64,000 nucleotides of DNA from Dipteris shenzhenensis (Eukaryota; Polypodiophyta; Polypodiopsida; Gleicheniales): the NCBI GenBank assembly GCA_047967505.1, contig CM106538.1. One strand, given 5' to 3'. Positions 45,707 to 56,400 of the stretch are shown piece by piece. The stretch's first letter is position 1, and each line of letters begins with the position of its first letter. Position numbers and translations under genes: made by a program. A model generated the notes under the pieces. The model was not told the DNA's origin. It did no database searches and saw only the letters and a program-made list of their open reading frames with translations.

Positions 45707-48700
45707 ACACAGCTTATCGCACAGGGATTGAACCTTGATGAGGAGTTCAAGGCTACTTTCTTGTTGTGTACCCTCCCTGAGAGTTGGGACACTTTCAAGA
45801 CCACCCTGTCTAATTCAAATGTCACTCTTATGTATGCTGATGTGGAGAGCTCTCTTCTCATGGAGGAGATGAGCAGGAAGAATAATGCGGGCAGCAAGTC
45901 TTCCAATGCTTTGCAAGTACAGGAAAGAGGTAGGACTCAGCAGAAGGGGAGATCTGCTGGCAAGTCCAAATCCCGCAGTCAGTCCCGTGGCAAAAAGGAT
46001 ATTGAATGCTTTTACTGTGGCAAGAAGGGACATGTGAAGTCTAAGTGCTTCAAGTTTATACGGGATCAGAAAGCCAAGAAGGCTGAGACAAAGTATGCAG
46101 GCAGTGGAAGCAAAGGCAAAGGCAAGGCCAAGGCAGATGACTTGGATGCATTGAATGTTGCAGCAGAGGACAGTGACAGTGACAGACATGATGTATTATG
46201 TTCTTCTGCTGTAATTGCACATACATTGGTTGTTGATGGCCATGACATGCACACCTGGCTCTTGGATTCAGGTGCTTCTTTTCATGTTACGCCTCATAGG
46301 GAGTGGTTTACTTCCCACACAAGTACTCATGGAGTTGTTCACCTTGGGAACAACTATGCATGTCAGATTGCAGGGATTGGCAGTATACAGATAGTATTCC
46401 CTGATGGACGCATATTTATGCTTGATGGTGTTCGCCATGTGCCGCAAATCAAGAAAAATCTGATTAGCACTGGCTTGTTGGATGACAGTGGTTACCACAC
46501 CACATTTGGGGATTCCAAATGGGTGATTACTGATGGCCAGGTTGTAGTGGGTGAGGGTTATAAGAGTGATACCTTGTACCCTCTTTATGTTTCCAGTGCA
46601 GGTAATTGGCATAACCGAGCTGCCAAAGGTTTCATTGTGGCATAGCCGGTTGGGACACATGTCCGTTAAAGAAATGCAAGAACTGTCACGTTTGGGTTGT
46701 CTGCCGTCTCTTTCTTTTTCAGATTTGCCTACTTGTGATCATTGCATTTTTGGAAAGCGTTCTATGACTCCTCATAAGAGGAGAACTCCCCAAAATAGAG
46801 CACCGCTTGATCTAGTGCACACTGATTTAGGTGAGATGCCACAGCTATCACTAGGGGGTGCAAAGTATTTCATTACTTTTATTGATGATGCCACACGCAA
46901 AGTGTGGGTCTATTTCTTGAAGCATAAGAGCGATGCCTTAGATGCTTTCAAGAAGTTTGTCGCTCAGGTTGAGAATCGGACAGGACGCAGGCTGAAATGC
47001 CTCAGATCCGATAATGGGGGTGAGTATGTGTCACCTGCTTTTGTACAGTTATGCGAAGCTAAGGGCATTAAACAGGAACTCACAACCCCTCATAATGCAT
47101 CTCAAAATGGTGTGAGTGAGCGGATGAATCGAACTATTCAGGAGAAAGTTCGATGTATGTTGTCTTATGCTGCATTGCCCCATGGCTTTTGGGCAGAAGC
47201 CGTGCAAACAGCAGTTCACCTAATTAACAGGTCGCCGAACAAGGCTTTGGAATTGAAAGTGCCAGAGAAGGTGTGGTCTGGCAAGCCACCTTTATATAAG
47301 CATTTACGTGTGTTTGGCTGCGAGTGCTTTGCTCATGTACGCAAAGAACTGCGCACCAAACTGGAGCCAAAGTCTTTCAGATGCATCTTCATGGGTTACG
47401 GTGACGAAGGTGAAATGGGGTAAAGGTTATGGGATCCCGTCAAACGGAAGATTATACGCAGCAATGATGTCATCTTTAAAGAGGATAGTGTACACAAAGA
47501 ACCCGTGCAACCTGTGGAATACAGAAGGGTTGTTTATGATGATGTCGGACAGCAAAGAATGCCCATTAATATGCAGCAGCAGGCTGCTGTAAATAACCCT
47601 GTTCAAGAGGGTATACAGGCTGAAAATCAGCCAGACAATTTTGCCAATGATGCATCACTGGATATGCCAGCAAATGGCGCTGTAGAACAGCCAAATATGG
47701 TGGTACAGCCACCCGTCATGCATGACGAACAAGCTAGACAGCAGCCTATTACGGAACTTTTTGTTAGGAGGAGCACCCGTGTACAACGGCCTCCTGACAG
47801 GTTTGTTCCAGGAGCCAATAATGTGGCTGATTTTATCATGCTGACAAATTGTGGTGAGCCTTCCAGCTTCAAGGAAGCTATGGGAAGAACAGAGAAAAGG
47901 AAGTGGGAGAAAGCCATGCAGTCAGAAATGGACTCCCTACTTCAAAATGATACATGGGACTTGGTGCAGCTACCTGCAGGCAGAAAGGTTTTGCCATGCA
48001 AGTGGGTTTACAAAGTCAAAGTGGATTCAAATGCTTTACCGAGGTATAAGGCCAGATTGGTTGCCAAAGGATTTAAGCAGGAGAAGGGCATTGACTTTGA
48101 TGAGATCTTTTCCCCTGTAGTCAAGATGACTACTTTGAGAGCAGTGTTAGCTCTTGTTGCTCATGAGGACATGGATTTATATCAGATGGATGTGAAGACT
48201 GCTTTTCTTCACGGAGATTTCCATGATGAGATCTACATGAGTCAGCCAGAGGGATATGCTATTAAAGGGAAAGAGCAGCTTGTGTGTAAGCTCAAGAGGA
48301 GCTTGTATGGACTCAAGCAGGCGCCAAGAGAATGGTACAAAAAGTTTGATGCCTTCATGCAGTCCCAAGGGTATCATAGGTGTGAGACCGATCACTGCTT
48401 GTACACCAAACGGGCAAAGGATGGCAGTTTGATGCTACTCATTCTATATGTGGATGACATACTGATTGCCAGCAAATCTCAGCAGGAGATTATTGCTTTG
48501 AAGAAGCAACTACATAAGTCTTTTGACATGAAAGACTTGGGTGATGCAAATCACATACTAGGTATGCGGATTACTCGTGACAGGTCTAAGGGACTTTTGT
48601 TTCTGTCACAGGAAGAGTACATTGGCAAGGTACTGCAGAGGTTTAAAATGGAGGGGGGGAAGTCTATTAGTACCCCGTTGCCTCCTCATTTAAAACTTAG

Positions 48701-49537
48701 CAGTAAGGACAGCCCCAGATCAGATGATGATAAGGCTGAGATGGCCAAGGTTCCATATGCATCTGCAGTTGGTTCTTTGATGTATGCCATAAGTCTATTA
48801 GTACCCCGTTGCCTCCTCATTTAAAACTCAGCAGTAAGGACAGCCCCAGATCAGATGATGATAAGGCTGAGATGGCCAAGGTTCCGTATGCATCTGCAGT
48901 TGGTTCTTTGATGTATGCCATGGTTGCCACTCGTCCGGATATTGCTTTTGCGGTGGGAGTCATCAGCAGGTATATGGCAAATCCAGGCAAGCGGCACTGG
49001 GAAGCAGTGAAAGGCGTCTTGAGGTATCTCAAGGGTACCAAAGACTTGTGCATATGCTATGGTAGGCAGGATGCATCGGTGCATGGTTTTACAAATTCAG
49101 ACTATGCAGGAAATGCAGATAACCGGAAGTCTACTACCGGTTATATTTTCACATTTGCAGGAGGTGCTATATCATGGGTGTCTCGGTTGCAGAAATGCAT
49201 TGCACTGTCAACCACTGAAGCTGAATATGTTGCAACCACTGAGGCTTGCAAGGAAGCAATATGGCTTACTCGGCTGGTGGGAGATTTGGGCATTACAGGA
49301 GATATGCCAGTTTTGCATTGTGATAGTCAGAGTGCTATCATGTTGGCAAAGAATCCGGTCTTTCATCAGAAGACCAAGCACATAGATGTGAAATACCACT
49401 TCATCAGGGAGGTACTGGAAGACAAGCGGCTTGAGCTTGTGAAGGTGCATACTGATGATAATCCTGCAGATTTGCTCACTAAGAGCTTGCCTACAGAGCG
49501 GTTTGCACATTGTCGCCACATCATGGGATTAGGATGA
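45707..49537 (+). pseudogene. Copia-4 gag-pol main part, broken in few places
   Basis: Order: Gag end (LNLDEEFKATFLLCTLPESW); CCHC knuckle CFYCGKKGHVKSKCFK (about 46007); protease WLLDSGASFHVTP with catalytic DSG (about 46258); pre-integrase WHSRLGHMSVKEMQEL; and integrase (CDHCIFGKRS, HTDLGEM, LRSDNGGEYVSP, ERMNRTIQEKVRC). Then comes RT_2 ([64 protein letters not shown] at about 48445). RNase H is last (STTEAEYVATTEACKEAIWL, CDSQSAIMLAKNP, KTKHIDVKYHFIREV, NPADLLTKSLPTERF). Lesions: frame change near 46640, TAA after GEMG (47418), and a 131-bp tandem duplication at 48661-48922. Confidence 0.85.
48661..48922 (+). repeat. 131-bp tandem duplication in RT
   Basis: AGTCTATTAGTACCCCGTTG through TTTGATGTATGCCAT is present twice at offset 131 bp, with two or three differences. 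131 is not a multiple of three, so the RT frame is lost after SLMYAIS, and the protein continues in another frame from the second copy. Confidence 0.85.
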
Positions 49538-49636
49538 GACCATTCTTATTTTATGGTCTTGTATACAGTAACTGTATATTGCTGTAATTTTTATTCTTTT
49601 CTCCCCTTTAGGCACATTGGCCTTTAGGTGGGAGGT

Positions 49637-49825
49637 TGTTGGGGTAAAGGCACATTGCCACCCTTTAAAAGTTATGACCCCTATGACTGTCTTAAGACAG
49701 TCATAGGGTGAATCCCTAATCCTAATAAAACCTATGAGTTTGTGGTGTGGCTCAACACATGATACACACCCACACTCCTTGTGTCTCTCTGTCTCCATCG
49801 TTCCACCCCCTCTCTTTTCCTCACA
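49637..49825 (+). repeat. Copia-4 3' LTR (189 bp) with polypurine tract
   Basis: It is preceded by GTGGGAGGT and starts TGTTGGGGTAAAGGC. It ends TTTTCCTCACA. Inside lies a perfect hairpin, ATGACTGTCTTAAGACAGTCAT (two halves of 11 bp, about 49681-49702). The polypurine tract is separated from TG by GT, the same 2-base offset as in Copia-3. Confidence 0.8.
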
Positions 49826-51218
49826 TGGACACAATACAAAAGAGATAGATCCAGAGTCCCACCAATGGTGTGGTCCTCTGATCTTACCACAAGGTCCTTC
49901 TCCTATCTACCAGTTATATCTAGACTCGAGCCCGCGTGCTCCACCTCGAGCGTCTGTAGACTTTCTGTCCAGTGTGTTCTTCTCCACCTTACTGCCTGTG
50001 AATCAGCCTAGGTGGGCAGCCCCTGCCAAGCTTTGTCTGCACCACACAGGTCCCCTTGGTCCGTCTGAATGTAGGCCCCAAGATAGCTGTTCCACTGCTC
50101 CAACCTGCTTGTGAATGGCTGCTCTAGAAGATGATGATCTCAGCAACCTTCTGCCCTAGAAGACAGTCTAGGTTCAGCCTCTCTCTGGAGCTAAGTCTGC
50201 TGCAACACCTCTCTCCTTCACTTCCTGTTCACTTCCTGTGTAGAGGCCCAAGGATGGTGGATATGCTGCTCCTTTCTGCTCCTCCCAAAGCTGCTTGGCT
50301 GGATGTGAAATGAGGCCCAGGGCCTCTCCTTTTATAGGGCTCAAGGCCCCCTTGAACCAACTGACCAGCGAGCCCTAAATGGGCCGACTGGCTGGTCTGC
50401 TAGGTTGGCTGGCCAACCAACCTGGTTGGCTCAGCCCAACCAGCCCTACAAGGGCCCTCTTGCTGGCCCTTTTGTACCCGCCTTGCCACGAGGCACTGCG
50501 CCACTGGCCCAGGCCATATGCGCCCTATTGCGGGCCTTCTTGCAGGCTCCAGCCTGCCCTGTTTGCAGCACCATGGTTGCGCCTCTCTGCTGCAGCAACC
50601 TTGCCTCCTGCCAGGTCTATACCAGCCCTATACAGCCACGTATGCATCCCGTACCTTCTTTGTACTGAAGCACCGTCTGTCCTTGCTGGAAATCCCTGCG
50701 CAATCAGGCTGCTGCAGGTCCCTGATGTCCACGTGTCTGCCCCATACATCAGGAGCTCCACGACTTGCTAGGTACCCTTCATGCTAGCCCATTGGCCATG
50801 TCCGGATAGCTGCCCACATGGCAGCCTGTGTGCTGCCCATGTGGCATCCCCAATATCCCCTGGTCTACCTCCCCCATGCTCTCCTCATTTGGGGGCTTAC
50901 AGATGGGGAGGTGACCTTTCCAACAATTTTAATGCGCCTAGGGGGTCAAATGGCACACCATGACCCTAATGCTTGGGAACAAATGACCCTAGTTTGTAGG
51001 ATCTCTAGGGGGTCAGTTTTTAAAGAATGACCCCACTGAACCAAACCAATGACCTTAGAAATTGAAACCACTCTAATAGCACCAGGAGTTGCACTTATTG
51101 CACATGAAATCATAGGTACCTTTTGGGCATTAACTAAGGCCCCTAGCTTGGTACCCTAGGTTAAATTTAGTGATAGTTAGTTTAGACACTTCACCACCAC
51201 CACCACGTCCCCGTGACA
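49826..51218 (-). repeat. Gypsy-2 3' LTR, proximal part (U3 to R)
   Basis: On the element strand it starts TGTCACGGGGACGTGG at 51218, after a strong polypurine tract. It has a TATA box, CCCTATAAAAGGAG (plus strand about 50329-50342), and continues to the Copia-4 insertion point at 49826. With 41270-42644 the LTR would be about 2.77 kb, large for the family. A cluster of GGCTGG/CCAACC words near 50350-50450 gives local self-complementarity. Confidence 0.65.
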
Positions 51219-51230
51219 TACCCCCCTCTT
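51219..51230 (-). promoter_or_regulatory. Polypurine tract of Gypsy-2
   Basis: On the element strand, AAGAGGGGGGTA immediately precedes the LTR start TGTCACG. It is the expected plus-strand DNA primer. It also fixes the LTR boundary and the minus orientation. Confidence 0.75.
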
Positions 51231-51498
51231 GAAACAACAAACTATCTTGTTTGCTGTCCCAAAATTACAGGAAATAGAAAAGGGTGTCACAATAGGCATA
51301 AACAGCCCATGATCAATAGTAGTACATCGCATGAAGTACCAAAAATAATATGTACATACAACAGGACTGCAGATCCATTCGTTATCAACCAACTGGAGTG
51401 TCATGATCACTCATCATAGAAGTCTCACGGCAGAAACACTGTCAGCATCAGTGCCTTGGGTGAAGCCGTAGTGTCACCAAGCGACCTCTAGATATCCT
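51231..51498 (-). other. Gypsy-2 3' untranslated region
   Basis: Non-coding sequence between the end of the polyprotein and the polypurine tract. A GGT/CCA run in the adjoining LTR start and a few A-rich patches are the only structure seen. Confidence 0.4.
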
Positions 51499-51673
51499 GT
51501 GAGCCTGTTCGCACTGTGGGTGCGGAGGTGCCCCCCCCCCCCCCCCCCCCCGTGAGCCTGTCTGCACTGTGGGTGCAAAGATGCCGTCTGTCCTTGCTAG
51601 AAATCCCTGCGCAATCAGGCTACTGCAGGTCCCTGATGTCCACGTGTCCCCCCCCCCCCCCCCCCCCCCCCCC
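51499..51673. repeat. Two long poly(C) tracts around an LTR fragment
   Basis: C21 (51531-51551) and C26 (51648-51673) flank a doublet of TGTGAGCCTGT(T/C)(C/T)GCACTGTG (about 51499 and 51552) and a 60-bp piece that matches the Gypsy-2 LTR at about 50672-50736 (GTCTGTCCTTGCT through GATGTCCACGTGT). The piece is in the same plus orientation as the LTR copy. It lies just after the chromodomain frame, where it adds a poly-Gly reading on the minus strand. Confidence 0.75.
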
Positions 51674-53041
51674 GAGCATCCGGTAATGCCCTAGACCTAT
51701 GATGTGCTAAACTGGCATGAGTCGCTACCGCAGTAGGATCGAGACCAAATGCCTCAAGGTAGAGCTGTAAAACCTGAGGTGGATCTGCCAATTCACTCTC
51801 TTCCATCCAAATCGCATCGTTCGTAGGATAATTCTTGCACTTCACTCGATAGCGTCTGGCAACTCTACCATTAACCTTCCGATCCTTATGTGCCACAATC
51901 TACTCAGGAATCAAGACCTCATCTTGCTCATCAACTTCAGATTGCTCTTCAACTGGCATATCCTGTGGCACTTCTTCGTGAAAAGGCTTCAACAAGCTAA
52001 CATGGAAAGCATTGTGGATGGTCCACTGCTTGGGTAACTTCAACCTGTAAGCTACCTCATTGATCTTCTCAAGAACTTGAAAGGGGCCTTAGTACCTCAT
52101 ATTCAGCTTGGTGTACAGCTTTACCTTCCCTTTCTTGTTCCTGAGGTATGCCTTAAGAAAACGCAGCAAGACCCAATCACCTTTTGTCAAGGCCAGGTTC
52201 CTGTGATGATTATTTGCAGCTCTTTTCAGCTTGTCCTAGCTGCGTTGGAGGGCATACTTAACCTTTTCATAGGCTGCCCGCAAGTCCTCCACATACTCAT
52301 TTGCCACAAAAATCTTCTCTTTTGTATGCAAAATAGGAGGAACCTTTCTCGCTCCTTCCACTATTTCAAACAGTGCCTTACCCGTAGAAGAGTGCACTGT
52401 ATTGTTCTACGCATACTCAATCAATGGCAAATAATGTTCCCACTTCGCTTTGTGCTCAAACACATAACAACGCAGTAAATCCAAAGCTGTAGAATACGCC
52501 TCTTCTGATTGACCAGCAGATTGTGGATGATAAGAAGATGAAAACAGCAGTGAGGTACCCATGTCATCAAACAAACCTCTCCAGAACATGCTGGTCATCC
52601 GTGGATCTCTATTGCTCACGATAGACTGAGGCATCCCATGGTACTTGAAAATAGATTTCAAGAACTCCTTTGCCATCTGCTCGGAAGTAATCTTCTTCCT
52701 TACTGGAATGAAATGAGCCATCTTGTTGAATCTGCAAATTATGGTCCATATGTCATCATGACCAGGAGGAGTGCGAGGGAGATCAAAAACAAAATCCATA
52801 GCGATGCTCTACCATGGTCTATCTGGTATAGGCAAAGGCTGACGTAAATGGGGCTGTTTTTGCCCGTCATACTTCACCTTTTGACAAGCGATGCATGTCC
52901 TGACATAAGCCTCAACATCCTTTCATAAAGACGGCCAATAAAAGTAGTGCTCTACTGCTTTGATTGTAGCCTCAATACCCCTATACCCTGCATACGGTGG
53001 GGCATGACTTTCAGTGAGCACCTTATGCCTCAATGGCTGCG
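51674..53041 (-). pseudogene. Gypsy-2 integrase and chromodomain, broken
   Basis: Minus strand, right to left. The H2C2 zinc region comes first (SHAPPYAGYRGIEATIKAVE, HYFYWPSL, CIACQKVKYD, about 53010-52870). The rve core follows (IAMDFVFDLPRTPPGHDDIW, SNRDPRMTSMFWRGLF, SSSYHPQSAGQSE). Then comes the GPY/F-type region ([32 protein letters not shown]), and a chromodomain-like end (RRYRVKCKNYPTNDAIWMEE), which places it among the chromoviruses. The chromodomain would guide integration to marked chromatin. Stops include TAG in RPW-stop-SIAMDF, TGA before KDVEAYV and TAG after QRS. The N-terminal part of the polyprotein continues at 59238, beyond Copia-3. Confidence 0.8.
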
Positions 53042-53046
53042 TTACA

Positions 53047-53245
53047 TGTGGAAGGGAGAGTGTGAGAGCACACACACACACAAGCAGGATTTGCAAAACA
53101 AGGAGTGTGGGGATAAAAGGTATGTGTGTACCTCCCCTAGCACACAGTGAAGCTTTTATATAAAGGGATAAGGTTACAACACTAAGTACGGTGTACTTAG
53201 TGTACTTAACTTTACTTGGGTGGCCATAGAGCCTTTACCCCAACA
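53047..53245 (-). repeat. Copia-3 outer 3' LTR (copy a, 199 bp)
   Basis: The plus strand runs TGTGGAAGGGAGAG to TTTACCCCAACA. It is flanked on the left by TTACA (53042-53046), the partner of TTACA at 59233-59237 beyond the 5' LTR. It differs from copy b at one site (AACTTTACTT versus AACTGTACTT). A TATA-like TTTATATAAAAGC lies on the element strand. Confidence 0.9.
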
Positions 53246-53249
53246 ACGT
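53246..53249. other. 4-bp LTR-LTR junction of Copia-3
   Basis: ACGT separates LTR copy a from copy b. On the element strand the joint is CCACA-ACGT-TGTTGG. AC is the 2 bases between the LTR end and the PBS at the 5' side (59032-59033), and GT is the 2 bases between the polypurine tract and the LTR start (53449-53450 side). This equals a joint of unprocessed cDNA ends. Confidence 0.75.
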
Positions 53250-53448
53250 TGTGGAAGGGAGAGTGTGAGAGCACACACACACACAAGCAGGATTTGCAAA
53301 ACAAGGAGTGTGGGGATAAAAGGTATGTGTGTACCTCCCCTAGCACACAGTGAAGCTTTTATATAAAGGGATAAGGTTACAACACTAAGTACGGTGTACT
53401 TAGTGTACTTAACTGTACTTGGGTGGCCATAGAGCCTTTACCCCAACA
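53250..53448 (-). repeat. Copia-3 inner 3' LTR (copy b, 199 bp)
   Basis: Same 199-bp sequence as copy a and the 5' LTR. It is followed on the plus strand by ACCTCCCACTT, the reverse of the polypurine tract AAGTGGGAGGT, so it is the LTR that belongs directly to the coding region. It shares CACACAGTGAAGC with copy a; the 5' LTR has CACACAATGAAGC. Confidence 0.9.
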
Positions 53449-53495
53449 ACCTCCCACTTAAAGGCAATATGCCCTCAAGTAAAAATAAATGAGGC

Positions 53496-56400
53496 TCAAC
53501 CTATACCCATCAACTGTCGGCAATGTGCAAACCGCTCTGCAGGCAAGCCTTTTGTCAATAGATCTGCTGGATTATCATCTGTGTGAATCTTGACAAGCTG
53601 AATCAGCTTATCATCTATCACTTCCCTGATGAAGTGATACTTCACATCAATGTGCTTTGTCTTTGCATGAAAGACAGGATTGTGTGCCAACTGAATAGCA
53701 CTCTGACTGTCACAATGCAACAATGGAATATCACCCGTAATGCCCAAATCTCCCACTAGCCGAGATAACCATAAGGCCTCTTTGCATGCCTCTGTGGCTG
53801 CAATATATTCAGCTTCCGTAGTAGACAAGGCTATGCACTGCTGCATCCTTGACATCCATGACACTGCACCTCCAGTGAATGTATAAACATAACCGGTAGT
53901 AGATTTCCGGTTATCGGGATGACCAGCAAAATCTGAATCCACATAACCATGCACCTTTGCATCTCGCTTGCCAAAGCATATGCACAACTCCTGTGTGCCC
54001 TTCAGGTATCTCATGATGCCTTTCACTGCATTCCAATGCTTCTTGCCTGGATTTGCCATATACCTGCTAACTACTCCCACTGCAAATGCAATATCAGATC
54101 TGGTAGCAACCATGGCATACATGAGACTGCCACAAGCTGAAACATACGGAATCTTGGCCACTTCAGCCCTATCAGCATCTGAGTGTGGGCTGTCCATTGC
54201 ACTGAGTTTCACATACGGAGGCAATGGAGAACTAAGGGTTTTCCCCCCTTCCATATGAAACCTGTGCAATACTTTGCCAATATATTCGGTCTGAGACAGA
54301 TACAACAAACGCTGTCCCCTGTCTCTCCGTATCCGCATTCCCAGTATGTGATTTGCATCACCAAGGTCCTTCATGTCAAAGGCCTCATGCAGTCTTTTCT
54401 TAAGGTCATCAAGCTCCTTACGAGCTGTACCAGCAATAAGCATGTCATCCACATATAAAATGAGAATGATTAATCTGCCATTTGCAGCCCTTTTGGTATA
54501 TAAGCAGTGATTGTCATCACTTCTCCTGAAGCCTTGGGACTTCATGAAGGTATCAAATTTCTTATACCATTCCCTTGGTGCCTGTTTCAGCCCGTAAAGG
54601 CTCTTTTTAAGCTTGCATACAAGTGACTCCTTGCCCTTGACTGCAAATTCTTCTGGCTGCTGCATGTAGATCTCCTCATGAAGATCACCGTGAAGAAAGG
54701 CTGTCTTCACATCCATTTGGCATAATTCCAAATTCTCACATGCAACCAAAGCAAGTACAATCCTGAGTGTGGTCATCTTAACCACTGGAGAAAAGATCTC
54801 ATCAAAATCAACACCATACTCCTGCTTAAAGCCCTTGGCAACCAACCTGGCTTTATACCTTGGCTTAGCTCCAGGTGTGACTTTCAATCTATACACCCAC
54901 TTGCATGGCAGTACTTTCATGTCCTTAGGCAACTGCACCAATTCCCAAGTACCATTTTTATGGAGACTGTCCATTTCAGACTTCATGGCTAGTTCCCATA
55001 GCCTTTTGTCATGCATTTGCACGGCTTCCTTGTAACAGGAAGGTTCTCCACAATCTGTAAGCATAATAAAATCTGCTCCTGGAACAAATCTGTCTGGCGG
55101 TTTCATTTGTCTAGTGGACCTTCGGACCCATTGGTCTTGCTGTCCAACTTGCTGCTCACCTAAAACAGGTTGCTGTTCTAGTAGATCAGGCTGCAGAATT
55201 ATGCCTGGGAGGTCTTCCAAAGGTGGCATGTCCCGTAGTACATCTTCCGCCACTGCGGGCTGTCCATTTGGACCTGCTGCAGCATCATGCATTGGCTGAT
55301 TACGCTGCTGTTGTGGCTGATTTGCAGCCTGCCTGAACTGTACAGGATGTCCCAAGTCATCAATGTCAACCTTTGAAGCATCAGAAGGCTTATCTGCTGT
55401 CTTAAACATACATGACTCATCAAATAAGACATCATTACTGCGTATTAGCTTCTTATTCACAGGATCCCATAGGCGGTAACCCATCTCACCACTGTCACCA
55501 TATCCAAGAAAAATGCATTTAAGAGACTTAGGATCAAGCTTGCTGCGATTTTCTCTGCGTATATGCACGTACGCAGTGCAGCCAAAGACCCTCAAGTGCT
55601 TATAGGAAGGAGGTTTTCCTGTCCAAAGCTCCTCTGGCACTCTGCCATCTAGTCTTTTATTTGGTGACCTATTGATGAGGTGTACTGCTGGTTTTTACAG
55701 CTTCAGCCCAAAATCCATGAGGTAAAGCAGCATGTGACATCATAGAGCGAGACTTTTCCTGTATGGTTCTATTCATACGCTCTGCAGTGCCATTTTGCGC
55801 TGGACTGTAGGGAGCAGTGAGTTCTCTTTTAATACCTCTAGCATCACAAAATGCATTGAATGCATTAGACATATACTCCCCACCGTTATCTGACCGCAAA
55901 GCCTTCAGTGTTCTGCCTGTTTGGTTCTCAACCATAGCAAGCCATTTCTGGAACACTGGAAAAACATCACTCTTCAATCGAAGAGGATACAACCACACCT
56001 TCCTTGTGGAATCATCTATAAATGTGACAAAGTACCGTGCACCTCCAAGTGAAGGACTAGGCATCTCACACACATCTGTATGCACAAGCTCAAGTTGAGC
56101 ATCTTTATGTCCTAATCTCCTTTTATGAGGACACTGTAACTGTCTACCATATATGCAGTGCTCACAAAACTTTAAATCAGAAAATTTAAGAGACGGTAAG
56201 TAGCCAAGGCGAGCCAATTGCTCCATTCCACTTATGCTCATATGTCCCATCCGGCTATGCCACATAGAAATATTCGGCAGCTCGGTGGCATGAATATCAA
56301 CATGATTACATACTTTAGCATGAAGAGTATACATTGTGTCTACCTTAGAGCCTCTGGCAACAACCAGGGCACCTTTAGTGACCTTCCAGAAACCATGACC

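Larger units (their letters stand above)
43821..49825 (+). mobile_element. Copia-4: plus-strand Copia element lacking its 5' LTR
   Basis: Order: partial leader (43821-44261), gag (44262 onward) interrupted by a Mutator-like element (44688-45706), then gag-pol to 49537, polypurine tract and 3' LTR (49637-49825). It had inserted in the Gypsy-2 LTR at TGGAC. TGGAC follows the LTR at 49826-49830 and occurs at the matching uninterrupted place, 42640-42644. It belongs to the same lineage as Copia-3, as shown by similar Gag, Pol, LTR start TGTTGGGGTAAAGGC and polypurine tract. Confidence 0.8.

Noticed and set aside
49734-50963. Several overlapping ORFs with Pro/Leu/Ser-rich products
   Set aside because: They lie in GC-rich LTR sequence with low stop density in all frames, and parts are repeated at 42640-43251 without frame conservation.
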